Positions 24,889 to 32,617 of a stretch of DNA of 33,955 nt are shown here, piece after piece; the first letter of the stretch is position 1; each line of letters starts with the position of its first letter. This DNA comes from Pelagibius sp. (lineage in GTDB: Bacteria; Pseudomonadota; Alphaproteobacteria; Kiloniellales; Kiloniellaceae), in contig NZ_JANQOI010000007.1 of the NCBI RefSeq assembly GCF_028289705.1, positions 1 through 33,955 of the forward strand, given 5' to 3'. The notes beneath the pieces were generated by a model. That model worked only from the letters and a program-made list of their open reading frames with translations. It did no database searches and was not told where the DNA came from. The translations under genes and the position numbers were made by a program.

Positions 24889-26058
24889 TCATATCGCCTC
24901 TGTGCCGGGGGCCGGCTCATTGTCTGTCACGGGGTCTGTCACGGGTCCGGGCATCGCCGAAAGCGCGACGCATTCAGCCGGATCACAGTGAAATGTAACA
25001 TCCATACCGGTGCGAATGTCCCAGTCGACATTACCGACGATCTCGGAAACCACTGTCGTGCCGCCCGGCAGGGTCAGGTGGATCTCCTGGCGGGAGCCGA
25101 GATAGACGATATGAGAGACCACGGCGTTCAGCAGGCTGGCGCCGTTCTCGACCCGGCGGTCCGTCGGAACGACACCGCAGCGCTCCGGCCGCGCGGCGAC
25201 GCAGACGCGGTGCCCGACGGCAAAGTTCCCCTTGGCCCGGGCGCCGATCGTGCGGTCGTCGCCGAGCTTCACGGTGCAGAGTCCATCGGCGCCGGCAGCG
25301 GCGACGACCGTGCCGTCCAGCAGGTTCATCGATCCGATGAATTCGGCTACGAAGCGGTTGGCCGGCTCCTCGTAGATCTCCCGCGGCGTGCCGATCTGCT
25401 CGATACGGCCGGCATCCAGAACCGCGATGCGGTCCGACATGGCGAGCGCTTCGGTCTGATCGTGGGTCACGAAGATCGTCGGAACGGAAAGCTGCCTCTG
25501 CAGCCGCACGATCTCCAGCCGCATCTCTTCGCGCAGCTTGAGATCCAGGTTCGAGAGCGGTTCGTCCAGCAGCAGGAATTTCGGATCGAAGACCAGGGCG
25601 CGGGCAAGCGCCACGCGCTGGCGCTGGCCGCCGCTGAGCGCCAGCGGCATCCGCCCGCCCAGCCCTTCGAGCTGCACCAGCTCCAGCATCTCACCGACCC
25701 TGCGCTCGATCTCCGCTGCCGGGACCTTTCTTACGCGCAGGCCATAGCCAACGTTCTCCGCCACCGTCATATGAGGGAAAAGCGCGTAGTCTTGGAAGAC
25801 GACCCCGATGTCGCGCTTGAACGGAGGAAGGCCGACCAGGGGAGCACCGTTGAGGAGCATCCGGCCCCCGTCCGGCTCCAAAAAGCCGGCGATCACGCTC
25901 AAGGTCGTGGTCTTGCCGCAGCCGGAGGGACCGAGCAGCGTCACGAACTCGCCGGGCGCCACCGTCAGGTCGAGCGCGCGTATCGCCCAGGTGGAGCCGT
26001 AGCGTTTCGAGATGCCTTCGAGTTCGAGCGCGGCGCTATGCATGCTGCCGTTCCGCAT
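24889..26058 (-). CDS. Pot/Fbp-type ABC transporter ATPase (PotA-like)
   Basis: ATPase of 389 residues. Walker A is GPSGCGKT (43-50), Q-loop VVFQDYALFPHMT, signature LSGGQRQRV, Walker B LLLDEPLSNLD and switch VTHDQTEAL. The C-terminal third (from about residue 240) is a TOBE-type regulatory domain as in PotA and other polyamine/iron ATPases. A GGGAG site 9 bases before the ATG at 26058 supports this start, giving a 23-base overlap with the permease gene. An internal ATG at 26043 is less likely. The substrate could be a polyamine, amino-acid derivative or iron chelate. Confidence 0.93.
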   Translation of the reverse strand: MRNGSMHSAALELEGISKRYGSTWAIRALDLTVAPGEFVTLLGPSGCGKTTTLSVIAGFLEPDGGRMLLNGAPLVGLPPFKRDIGVVFQDYALFPHMTVAENVGYGLRVRKVPAAEIERRVGEMLELVQLEGLGGRMPLALSGGQRQRVALARALVFDPKFLLLDEPLSNLDLKLREEMRLEIVRLQRQLSVPTIFVTHDQTEALAMSDRIAVLDAGRIEQIGTPREIYEEPANRFVAEFIGSMNLLDGTVVAAAGADGLCTVKLGDDRTIGARAKGNFAVGHRVCVAARPERCGVVPTDRRVENGASLLNAVVSHIVYLGSRQEIHLTLPGGTTVVSEIVGNVDWDIRTGMDVTFHCDPAECVALSAMPGPVTDPVTDNEPAPGTEAI

Positions 26059-26854
26059 AGACGAAATCTCCCAAGCGCGTCGTGCGCTGAACGATCGCGA
26101 CGCCGATCAGCGGAATGATCAGCGAGATCGCCGACAGCGCCGCCAACGTCGGCGCGAAGCCAAACTCCAGGAAACCGAGGATCTTCACGGTGATCGGCGA
26201 GGTCGCCGGACCTGCCAGAAACAGCGAAAGATTGACGTCGGTAAAGGAATGAATGAAGGAAAACAGCGCACCGGCGACCAGGCCGTTGCGGATCAGCGGC
26301 AGGATCGTATCGATCAGGATGCGCCAGCGCGTCGCCCCAAGGCTGGCGGCCGCCGCTTCCAGGTTGGGCGGCAGGCCGTTGAGGCTGACGGAGATGGTGC
26401 GCACCGAGAAGGGAACGCAGATCACGATGTGGCCGATCAAAAGCGCGCCGAATCCCATGGACGCGAAGAGGCCGGTCCAGTGGAACACCTGCAGCAGCCC
26501 GATCCCCGTCGCCAGCGTCGGCAGCAGCAAGGGGCCCAGGACCAGGAGGACGAGCGCCTTCTTGCCGGGGAAGTCGTACCGCACCAGGCCGAACGCGAGA
26601 GGCAGCGCCAGGGCGGTGCTGAGCGCCGCGGCGGTGATCGACAGCTTGAGACTGAAGAAGATGGCGCTGCTCCATTCATCGGACAGCGCCTCCTGCCACC
26701 AGCGCAGCGACCAGCCCTCCGGCGGAAAGACGGAGCGCGTGCCGGCGTTGAAGGAGACGGCGACCGTCACCAGGATCGGGACCAGCATGAACAGATAGGT
26801 GAGCGTGACGGCGATCTTGAGCCATGTCCACGGACGGGGAGCCAAGTGCATCAT
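26036..26854 (-). CDS. Pot-type ABC transporter permease (PotC-like)
   Basis: A 272-residue permease with six helices. The first is at about residues 11-33 (LKIAVTLTYLFMLVPILVTV), followed by VSFNAGTRSVFPPEGWSLRW, the normal PotC opening. The EAA loop is LEAAAASLGATRWRILIDTI with LPLIRNGL. Tandem ATGs at 26854 and 26851 overlap the stop of the upstream permease (ATGA). It pairs with the PotB-like subunit. Confidence 0.94.
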   Translation of the reverse strand: MMHLAPRPWTWLKIAVTLTYLFMLVPILVTVAVSFNAGTRSVFPPEGWSLRWWQEALSDEWSSAIFFSLKLSITAAALSTALALPLAFGLVRYDFPGKKALVLLVLGPLLLPTLATGIGLLQVFHWTGLFASMGFGALLIGHIVICVPFSVRTISVSLNGLPPNLEAAAASLGATRWRILIDTILPLIRNGLVAGALFSFIHSFTDVNLSLFLAGPATSPITVKILGFLEFGFAPTLAALSAISLIIPLIGVAIVQRTTRLGDFVYAERQHA

Positions 26855-27720
26855 AACCGCACCTTGCGGCCGCCGAAACGAAACGACAGAACCAGGATGA
26901 CCAGGGTGGACCCGATCAGGACCGTCCCCAGGGCCGCGCCCAGCGACCAGTCCAGAACCTGCATGATGAAGGTATAGATCAAGGTGGCGATGGTCTGGGA
27001 GGCATAGCCCCCAAGGATCGCCGGGGTCGCATAGGCGCTGATCGAGATGGAGAAGGCCAGCAGGAAGGAGGCGATCAGCCCCGGCATGACAAGCGGCAGC
27101 AGGACGTGGACGAAGGTCTGGATGCGGTTCGCACCGAGACTCTTCGAAGCGGTCTCCAGGTTCGGGTTTATCGAGCTCAATGCGGCGATGTTGGTCAGTA
27201 TCCCGTAGGGCAGCAAGGCATGGGTCAGGCCGAGAACGATGCCGCCGGTGCTTGGGATGAAAGCGATGCGATCCTGGATCATCTCAAGCCCCACCAGCAC
27301 GTCGTTGACGAAGCCGAAACGGTCCAGGATGACGTACCAGCCGTAGGTGCGGACGACCACACTGGCCAAGAGCGGCGCCAGGGAAATGGCGATCAGCAGG
27401 CCTTTGAACCGGCTGGTCGTGCGTACCAGAAAATAGGAGATCGGCAGACTGATCAAAGCCACCAGCAAGCCGACGGAGGCGCCGACGACGAAGGTGCGCG
27501 CGATCGCCCTCAGGTAATGCGGCTTGCTGAGCACCAGGACAAAGTTCTCGGCCGTAAGCTGCGATGTCAGCACCTGGTGCTCTGACTTGAAGACGCTGGC
27601 AGACAGCAGCAGCGCGTTCGGAACGACGAAGAAGATTAGAAGAAACAGCGCCGGTACGGCGACCAGATACCAACTGACCGCTATCGCCGCACCGCTGCGC
27701 TGGGAATCGATCCGCCACAT
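26851..27720 (-). CDS. Pot-type ABC transporter permease (PotB-like)
   Basis: A 289-residue permease. Helix 1 is at about residues 17-38 (SWYLVAVPALFLLIFFVVPN). A periplasmic stretch follows, then the core with FLVRTTSRFKGLLIAISLAP and the EAA loop LETASKSLGANRIQTFVHVL with LPLVMPGL. GGYASQTIATLIYTFIMQ near the end is a usual PotB block. It begins 24 bases after the binding-protein stop. Confidence 0.94.
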   Translation of the reverse strand: MWRIDSQRSGAAIAVSWYLVAVPALFLLIFFVVPNALLLSASVFKSEHQVLTSQLTAENFVLVLSKPHYLRAIARTFVVGASVGLLVALISLPISYFLVRTTSRFKGLLIAISLAPLLASVVVRTYGWYVILDRFGFVNDVLVGLEMIQDRIAFIPSTGGIVLGLTHALLPYGILTNIAALSSINPNLETASKSLGANRIQTFVHVLLPLVMPGLIASFLLAFSISISAYATPAILGGYASQTIATLIYTFIMQVLDWSLGAALGTVLIGSTLVILVLSFRFGGRKVRL

Positions 27721-27744
27721 TCCGGAAGGACTCTCGGGGACTTT

Positions 27745-28848
27745 CTAGGACATGATCTCCTGCCACTTGAGGGTCCAGTCCTTGCGCTTCTCGCCGATCT
27801 TCGCCAGATCCGGCCAGATGGTCTTGGCGATCTTCTCCTTCGAGGCAATCTGGCGGCTGAGAAACTCTTCGGGGAAGTCGGTGATGTCGCTGCGGCCGGG
27901 ACCGGCGTGATAGGCCAGCGAAAAGGCGCGCTGGACGTCCTTGGACAAGCGGAAATTGACGAACTCGAACGCGAGGTCCTTGTTGGACGCGCCGGACGGC
28001 ACCGCCGCCACGTCCGGCAGGCCGAAGACACCCTCTTTGGGCACCACCATCTCGAACGGCAGTCCGCGGTCGATGTAGAGCGCGGCGCGGCCGCTCCAAT
28101 AGGGCGAAATCCAGACCTGTCCGTTCTCGAAGTGCGGAACCGCCTCCGACGACCCGGTGACCACGACGCCGAGATAGGGCTTCTGCTTTTCCAGATAGTC
28201 CCATGCCGGCGCCATGTTGTCCGTGCCGCCGCCGTCGAGGCGCGCCGCGTAGAGCAGCGCGAAGATCGATAACAGATTGGCCGGGTTGAAGCCGATGACG
28301 TGGTTGCGGATGCCTTCGCCGTACCGTTTCCAGGGCTGCCAGTAGTCGGCCCAGGAGTCCGGCCTCTCGACCTTCTCCTTGTTGTAGATGAGCGAGGCAT
28401 ACTGCACCGTGTGCACGGCGCCGTAGCCGGCGCCCAGGCCCTTCGCTTCGTCCCAGACATGATCGAGGTTCGGCACCTCCTTGGCGGTCATCGGCGCCAG
28501 CAAACCTTCGCGGCCGCCGAGGATGACTTCCGGAGGCGTCAGGCTCGCGGCCACGTCGAACCCCGGCTTGCCGCCCGCCGCACGGAGCTTTGCCATGTCC
28601 TGCGAGGCGGTGCCCGTGGCGTCGTGTATGACCTTGACGCCGAACTTCTCCTCGAAGGGCGCGATGACCACCCTTTCGAAGATTTCCTTGTACTCGCCAC
28701 CCTGGGAGTTGACGACCAAGGTGTCCGCGGCCCGCGCGATACTGGCCGGCCCGGCACCGGCCGCAACGCAGGCGGCAATCCCGCCTGAGTATTTCAATAC
28801 TTTCCGGCGCGAGATACTTGTTCTGTGGGGCTGCTTTGTCTTGGTCAC
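27745..28848 (-). CDS. Periplasmic binding protein of the Pot-type ABC transporter, Tat signal
   Basis: A 367-residue family-1/PotD-like binding protein. The frame is open to 29094, but the GTG at 28848 has GGGAGG 5 bases upstream and yields a textbook twin-arginine signal, SRRKVLK at 13-19, a hydrophobic stretch, and cleavage near ARA-AD (about residue 40). LVVNSQGGEYKEIFERVV and VIHDATGTASQDMAKL open the mature fold. YGAVHTVQYASLIYNKEKV and AFEFVNFRLSKDVQRAFSLA are typical later blocks. Tat export implies folding in the cytoplasm before secretion. First gene of the Pot-type operon, divergent from the amidohydrolase gene. Confidence 0.9.
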   Translation of the reverse strand: MTKTKQPHRTSISRRKVLKYSGGIAACVAAGAGPASIARAADTLVVNSQGGEYKEIFERVVIAPFEEKFGVKVIHDATGTASQDMAKLRAAGGKPGFDVAASLTPPEVILGGREGLLAPMTAKEVPNLDHVWDEAKGLGAGYGAVHTVQYASLIYNKEKVERPDSWADYWQPWKRYGEGIRNHVIGFNPANLLSIFALLYAARLDGGGTDNMAPAWDYLEKQKPYLGVVVTGSSEAVPHFENGQVWISPYWSGRAALYIDRGLPFEMVVPKEGVFGLPDVAAVPSGASNKDLAFEFVNFRLSKDVQRAFSLAYHAGPGRSDITDFPEEFLSRQIASKEKIAKTIWPDLAKIGEKRKDWTLKWQEIMS

Positions 28849-28980
28849 ATCGGCCTCCCAATTGAATCTGGGTTGAACTGGCTTCGTATTTACTGCCCTT
28901 GAGTTCAGGGACTTCCTCCGCCAAAAATCAGGGTAGAGTGGCGCCCTTCGGTATGTCCAATAGCCAGTTGGGTCCAACCA

Positions 28981-28995
28981 ATAACTCACGGTTAT
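28981..28995. promoter_or_regulatory. LysR-type T-N11-A box 1
   Basis: ATAACTCACGGTTAT is a perfect inverted repeat (ATAAC-N5-GTTAT) that fits the LysR T-N11-A motif. Its first six and last four bases match box 2. It lies about 133 bases upstream of the Pot-type binding-protein start. Confidence 0.5.
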
Positions 28996-29177
28996 CCTGT
29001 GATCTGGGCACGCTGGCCGTCCCGGCGGCGGCCCTGGCGCCACCTCCGGGCAGGGTTCGGCCGGCGTGCGCTCGTGCAGCCGCAGCCTCCTCAACGTTTC
29101 ATTGTTCGACCATACATGCCGAGTGGGCGCCTTCCCGCCCTCTTTCCAGGCGTCGTATTCGGGGTTCCCATTCGGAA

Positions 29178-29213
29178 TTGGTCTCGGCAGATACAGCCAT
29201 GGACCGAGACCAA
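29178..29213. repeat. 10-bp perfect inverted repeat upstream of the amidohydrolase gene
   Basis: TTGGTCTCGG (29178-29187) and CCGAGACCAA (29204-29213) are exact reverse complements 16 bases apart, just before LysR-type box 2. It could be a protein-binding dyad or a leader hairpin. Confidence 0.5.
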
Positions 29214-29236
29214 GCGGCCCTGTCTACCGGCGATAA

Positions 29237-29251
29237 ATAACTGAGAGTTAT
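29237..29251. promoter_or_regulatory. LysR-type T-N11-A box 2
   Basis: ATAACTGAGAGTTAT is a perfect inverted repeat (ATAACT-N3-AGTTAT) with the LysR T-N11-A spacing. It ends 5 bases before the ATG at 29257 and covers that start's GAGAG ribosome-binding site. Confidence 0.5.
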
Positions 29252-29256
29252 GACCG

Positions 29257-30501
29257 ATGGCGAACTCGCAATTGGACCCCGCAAAGGCCTTCCCGATAGG
29301 CTTCGACGTTGTGAAATCAACGGAATTGGACAGCGACATGGCCGTGGACCGGGAAATACTTGAATTCGAAGACGAGATGCGCAAATGGCGTCACGCGCTC
29401 CACCGCCATCCCGAAACGGCCTTCCAGGAGGTCGAAACCAGCCGCTTCGTCGCGGCGCGCCTCGATGAAATGGGCATCCCCTACACCGCCGGCCTGGCGC
29501 ATACCGGAATCGTCGCCCAACTCGGCAACGGGCAGGGCCCGAAGATCGCCCTGCGGGCGGATATGGACGCGCTGGACATCCAGGAGGCGACCGATCTGCG
29601 CTATGCCTCAGAAGTCGAAGGGAAGATGCACGCCTGCGGCCACGACGGCCACACCACCATGCTCCTCGGCGCGGCAGGGGTGCTGTCGCGCAAGCGGGAC
29701 CTGCCGGGAACCGTCTATCTGATCTTCCAGCCGGCCGAGGAGTTCGAGGCCGGCGCCCGCAAGATGATCGAAGAGGGTCTTTTCGAGCGCTTTCCCGTCT
29801 CGGCGGTCTTTGGCCTGCACAACTGGCCGGGTCTGGCGGTTGGCCGGGCGGCGGTTTCCTCCGGCCCCGTCATGGCCGGCTCCGGGACCTTCGAGATCAC
29901 CGTGGCCGGCAAGGGGACCCATGCCGGCATGCCGCAGACAGGCACCGACCAGATCCTCGCCGCCGCGCGCCTGATCGAGAACGCTCAGGGCATCGTCAGC
30001 CGCGAGATCAACCCCGGTGAAGCCGCGGCGGTCAGCTTCACCAAGATCCACGGCGGGACGGCCTTCAACGTCATCCCCGAAACCGTCCACCTCGCCGGCA
30101 CCATCCGCGCCCTGTCGGACCCAACCCTCGCGGACATCCGGGAACGGCTGGAACACCATGCCGGCATCGTCGGCCGCCAGTTCGGCGTGGAGGTCACCCT
30201 CAGCTATACGCCGGGCTACCCGGCGACCTTCAACGATCCCCGTTACGCAGCCCTCGCGCGCTCGGCCGCCGGCGCGGTGCTGGAGGATCGCCATATCGAC
30301 GAACAGTCACCGGCCTCCATGGGCTCGGAGGACTTCGCCTTCATGCTGGCGCAACGGCCGGGCGCCTACATCTGGCTGGGCGCCGGCACCGACCGCGCCG
30401 GCCTGCACAGCCCGCACTACGACTTCAACGACGACCTGCTGCCGATCGGCGTCGCCTATTGGGTCAAGCTCGCCGAGCTGGCCCTCCGGCAGGAACCGTG
30501 A
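29257..30501 (+). CDS. M20-family amidohydrolase (hippurate/IAA-amino acid hydrolase-like)
   Basis: A 414-residue metal-dependent amidase that removes acyl groups from N-acyl amino acids or similar amides. Conserved blocks are WRHALHRHPETAFQE, ALRADMDALDIQE, the metal site HACGHDGH (C127, H129 and H132), FQPAEEFEAGARKMIEEGLF, FGLHNWPG, and SMGSEDFAFM near the end. GTHAGMPQTGTDQILAAA marks the dimerisation domain. The start is uncertain. The ATG at 29257 has GAGAG 9 bases upstream but adds 27 residues with no family counterpart; the ATG at 29338 (MAVDREILEF) gives the usual length and would place LysR-type box 2 about 87 bases upstream. Divergent from the Pot-type importer, so it may process the imported compound. 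Confidence 0.93.
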   Translation: MANSQLDPAKAFPIGFDVVKSTELDSDMAVDREILEFEDEMRKWRHALHRHPETAFQEVETSRFVAARLDEMGIPYTAGLAHTGIVAQLGNGQGPKIALRADMDALDIQEATDLRYASEVEGKMHACGHDGHTTMLLGAAGVLSRKRDLPGTVYLIFQPAEEFEAGARKMIEEGLFERFPVSAVFGLHNWPGLAVGRAAVSSGPVMAGSGTFEITVAGKGTHAGMPQTGTDQILAAARLIENAQGIVSREINPGEAAAVSFTKIHGGTAFNVIPETVHLAGTIRALSDPTLADIRERLEHHAGIVGRQFGVEVTLSYTPGYPATFNDPRYAALARSAAGAVLEDRHIDEQSPASMGSEDFAFMLAQRPGAYIWLGAGTDRAGLHSPHYDFNDDLLPIGVAYWVKLAELALRQEP

Positions 30502-30602
30502 TCCGCGGACAGCCTGATTCTACGACGCCCCTAAAACCCGCCACTGCGGTCCGAACAGGAAACCGAACGCGCCGTGACGGACGGCTTTTTGCGGATGGGG
30601 TG

Positions 30603-30708
30603 TCACCCCCACCCCAGCCCTCCCCCGTCGAAGGGGGAGGGGGAAGTTATTGAAACGGCTCAGAAAATCTCCTCCCCCCTTGACGGGGGGAGGTTGGGAG
30701 GGGGGTGA
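30603..30708. repeat. Inverted pair of GC-rich palindromic elements between convergent genes
   Basis: Two related elements of about 44 bases face each other. At 30603-30646 is TCACCCCCACCCC, then CCCTCCCCC-gtcgaa-GGGGGAGGG. At 30666-30708 is the reverse-oriented relative CTCCCCCC-ttga-cGGGGGGAG, then GGGAGGGGGGTGA. Each contains its own hairpin, and the pair can also fold on itself. They lie between the convergent amidohydrolase and RraA-like genes and could act as a bidirectional terminator. The form resembles dispersed intergenic palindromic repeats. Confidence 0.7.
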
Positions 30709-30778
30709 GCCCCGCGCTCGACCACAGCCTGTTTTCCCGATGCTGACCTTAAACCGGACGGTCGTGGACGCCCGCTTG

Positions 30779-31459
30779 CTATGATGCCCACTTGTCGATG
30801 CGTTCGGTCAGCCTGAAGGTCTCGGTGATCGACTTTCCGGCTTCGACCTCCGCCAGGCGTTCCAGCTCGCCCTCGAGGTGCTCGTCCGCGAGATCGGCAA
30901 TGCGCGCCGCATCGCTCAAGGGCACCACAACGACACCGTCCCTGTCGCCGACCACGATATCGCCGGGATTGACCGCGACGCCGCCGCAGCACAGCGGGAC
31001 GTTGATGGCGCCGGGACCCTGAGAGCCGAAGATGCGAATGCAACTGCCTCTGGCGAAGGTCGGCGGCGCATCTTCGACCATGCCCTGGGCGTCGCGCACG
31101 GCGCCGTCGACGACGATAGCAACCGCACCCTTGCGCTTGAAGAAGTAGCCGAGCCGTTCGCCGATGACCGAGACGTCCTTGTAGCCGCCCGCACCAATGA
31201 CGATGACATCGCCGGGCTGGGTAAGATCGATGGCTTTTTGCACATAAAGGGCATCGCCCGGGCGCGTCAGCACCGTAAGGGCCGCGCCGACGAAGCGCAT
31301 GTTGTTCTCGAGCGGCTTTATCTCGTAGTCGACGGCGCCGTAGCCGCCCATCGAGTCGCAGATTTTCGCGGTGTCGTGACGCTCGAAGCGCTTAAGGAGT
31401 TCGGCCGTGGGGCGGGATATCTCCTGGACCACCTGGCCGTGCAGGGCGTGCTTTTCCAT
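30779..31459 (-). CDS. RraA-like family protein (HMG/CHA aldolase-type)
   Basis: A 226-residue soluble protein of the RraA-like fold. GDVIVIGAGGYKDVSVIGER (83-102) and AIVVDGAVRDAQG (114-126) carry the conserved glycine region and the metal-binding R122/D123. GDIVVGDRDGVVVVP (167-181) is the second family signature. Relatives include 4-hydroxy-4-methyl-2-oxoglutarate/4-carboxy-4-hydroxy-2-oxoadipate aldolases, oxaloacetate decarboxylases and the RNase E inhibitor RraA. The catabolic neighbourhood favours an aldolase or decarboxylase role, inferred. The ATG at 31459 has only a distant AGAGG. It is divergent from the LysR gene. Confidence 0.88.
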   Translation of the reverse strand: MEKHALHGQVVQEISRPTAELLKRFERHDTAKICDSMGGYGAVDYEIKPLENNMRFVGAALTVLTRPGDALYVQKAIDLTQPGDVIVIGAGGYKDVSVIGERLGYFFKRKGAVAIVVDGAVRDAQGMVEDAPPTFARGSCIRIFGSQGPGAINVPLCCGGVAVNPGDIVVGDRDGVVVVPLSDAARIADLADEHLEGELERLAEVEAGKSITETFRLTERIDKWAS

Positions 31460-31503
31460 ATCTTGAGCTTATATCCTCTTCGGTCACCTGCCGGCCTCTC
31501 GCC

Positions 31504-31534
31504 GGCCATCGTGAATTGGCAGCAAACGATGGCC
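31504..31534. promoter_or_regulatory. 31-base dyad between RraA-like and LysR genes
   Basis: GGCCATCGT (31504-31512) and ACGATGGCC (31526-31534) are exact 9-bp inverted arms with a 13-base centre. It lies 45 bases upstream of the RraA-like start and about 120 bases upstream of the LysR start. It may be an operator or a leader hairpin. Confidence 0.4.
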
Positions 31535-31653
31535 ATGGCCACCTATGCATCGACCCTAGGCGATGGTCCCGGAGATTGTCCAATGATCAGATCGGAGGTA
31601 GATATAACCTGAGGAAATATACGACCGCCCCCAAACGCGGAAAGGAACCCGGT

Positions 31654-32571
31654 GTGAATTTTCGGCAGATGGAAGTGTTTCACGCGATCATGATGACCGG
31701 TTCCGTCACCAGTGCAGCGAAGTCGTTGAACATCACCCAGCCGGCGGCGACGAAGATCCTGCGCCACTCCGAAGACCAGCTTAAGTTCCGCCTGTTTCAT
31801 CGGATCAAGGGACGGCTGGTTCCGACCGACGACGCGCTTGCGATTCTGCCCGATGTCGAGCGCGTGTTTCAGGAGATGCGGGCCGTCCATCAGAGCCTGG
31901 ACGACGTCCGCAACGCCCGCCGCGGCTCGTTGAGCATCGTCGCCATTCCCACCCTCGGACAGGTGGCGCTGCCACGGGCCATCGCACAGTTCGCCCGGGA
32001 ACGCCCGGAGGTGCCGGTCAGTTTCGAGATCCGGGCGAAGCGCTATGTGATGCAAAGCGTTGCAACCCAGCGGGCCGAGGTCGGCTTCGCCTTTCTGACA
32101 CCCACCCATTCCGGCGTGGAAACGAGACCTCTGGGCAGTGGGCGGCTGGTCTGTATCGTCCGGCGCGACCACCGGCTCGCGGACCGAACCAGCGTGACGG
32201 CGACGGACCTCGCCGGCGAGTCCTTCATAACCTTCTCAAAGGATCAGGGCTTGCGGCCGCTCGTCGAATCCGCCCTGGTCAACAGCCGCATTCAGTTCTC
32301 AGGACAGATCGAGACCGGATGGGTGTCGACGGCCTGGTCGCTGGTCGACAACGGCATCGGCATCTCGCTGGTCGACAGCTTCTCCCAGCTCGACCGGCTC
32401 TACCCCAACGTGGTGGCGATCCCCTTTCTGCCGGAGCTGCCGGTACAGGCCGATATCCTGATTCCGCGCGCCAAACCGCTGTCACGCATTGCCAGGCACT
32501 TCGTGGACCTGGCATCGAAAGTGCTGAGCGAGGAGCACGGCAAGGCGCCGGCGGAGTCCCCGCCGCCATGA
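31654..32571 (+). CDS. LysR-family transcriptional regulator
   Basis: A 305-residue LysR regulator. The N-terminal helix-turn-helix is MEVFHAIMMTGSVTSAAKSL with NITQPAATKILRHSE (about residues 5-38). The effector-binding domain starts near residue 92 (GSLSIVAIPTLGQVALPRAI) and includes the hinge-side block SLVDNGIGISLVDSF. The frame is open to 31516, but the GTG at 31654 with AAAGGA 7 bases upstream gives the normal family length and start (VNFRQMEVF). Divergent from the RraA-like gene, the usual LysR layout. It may also act on the two T-N11-A boxes 2.4 kb to the left. Confidence 0.93.
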   Translation: MNFRQMEVFHAIMMTGSVTSAAKSLNITQPAATKILRHSEDQLKFRLFHRIKGRLVPTDDALAILPDVERVFQEMRAVHQSLDDVRNARRGSLSIVAIPTLGQVALPRAIAQFARERPEVPVSFEIRAKRYVMQSVATQRAEVGFAFLTPTHSGVETRPLGSGRLVCIVRRDHRLADRTSVTATDLAGESFITFSKDQGLRPLVESALVNSRIQFSGQIETGWVSTAWSLVDNGIGISLVDSFSQLDRLYPNVVAIPFLPELPVQADILIPRAKPLSRIARHFVDLASKVLSEEHGKAPAESPPP

Positions 32572-32572
32572 A

Positions 32573-32617
32573 CTCACCCGGGTGAGCCCCTGTGCAGCGC
32601 GCGGCGCGGTAGGGGCT
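32573..32617. terminator. Palindromes between convergent LysR and decarboxylase-like genes
   Basis: A 14-base perfect palindrome CTCACCCGGGTGAG (32573-32586) begins right after the LysR stop. AGCCCCT (32585-32591) and AGGGGCT (32611-32617) form a further 7-bp stem reaching the stop codon of the facing gene. It could end transcription from both sides. There is no T run. Confidence 0.4.

Larger units (their letters stand above)
28849..29256. other. Regulatory spacer of about 408 bases between divergent operons
   Basis: No convincing gene. It separates the divergent binding-protein and amidohydrolase genes and is rich in symmetric sequence: two matching 15-base T-N11-A boxes (28981-28995 and 29237-29251), a 10-bp perfect inverted repeat (29178-29187 with 29204-29213), and GGGTCCAA at 28970 mirrored by TTGGACCC at 29272. 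I cannot place clear sigma-70 promoters. Confidence 0.6.

Noticed and set aside
28899-29240. A 113-residue plus-strand open frame in the divergent spacer
   Set aside because: No ribosome-binding site, biased composition, no recognisable family, and it runs through the likely regulatory boxes.
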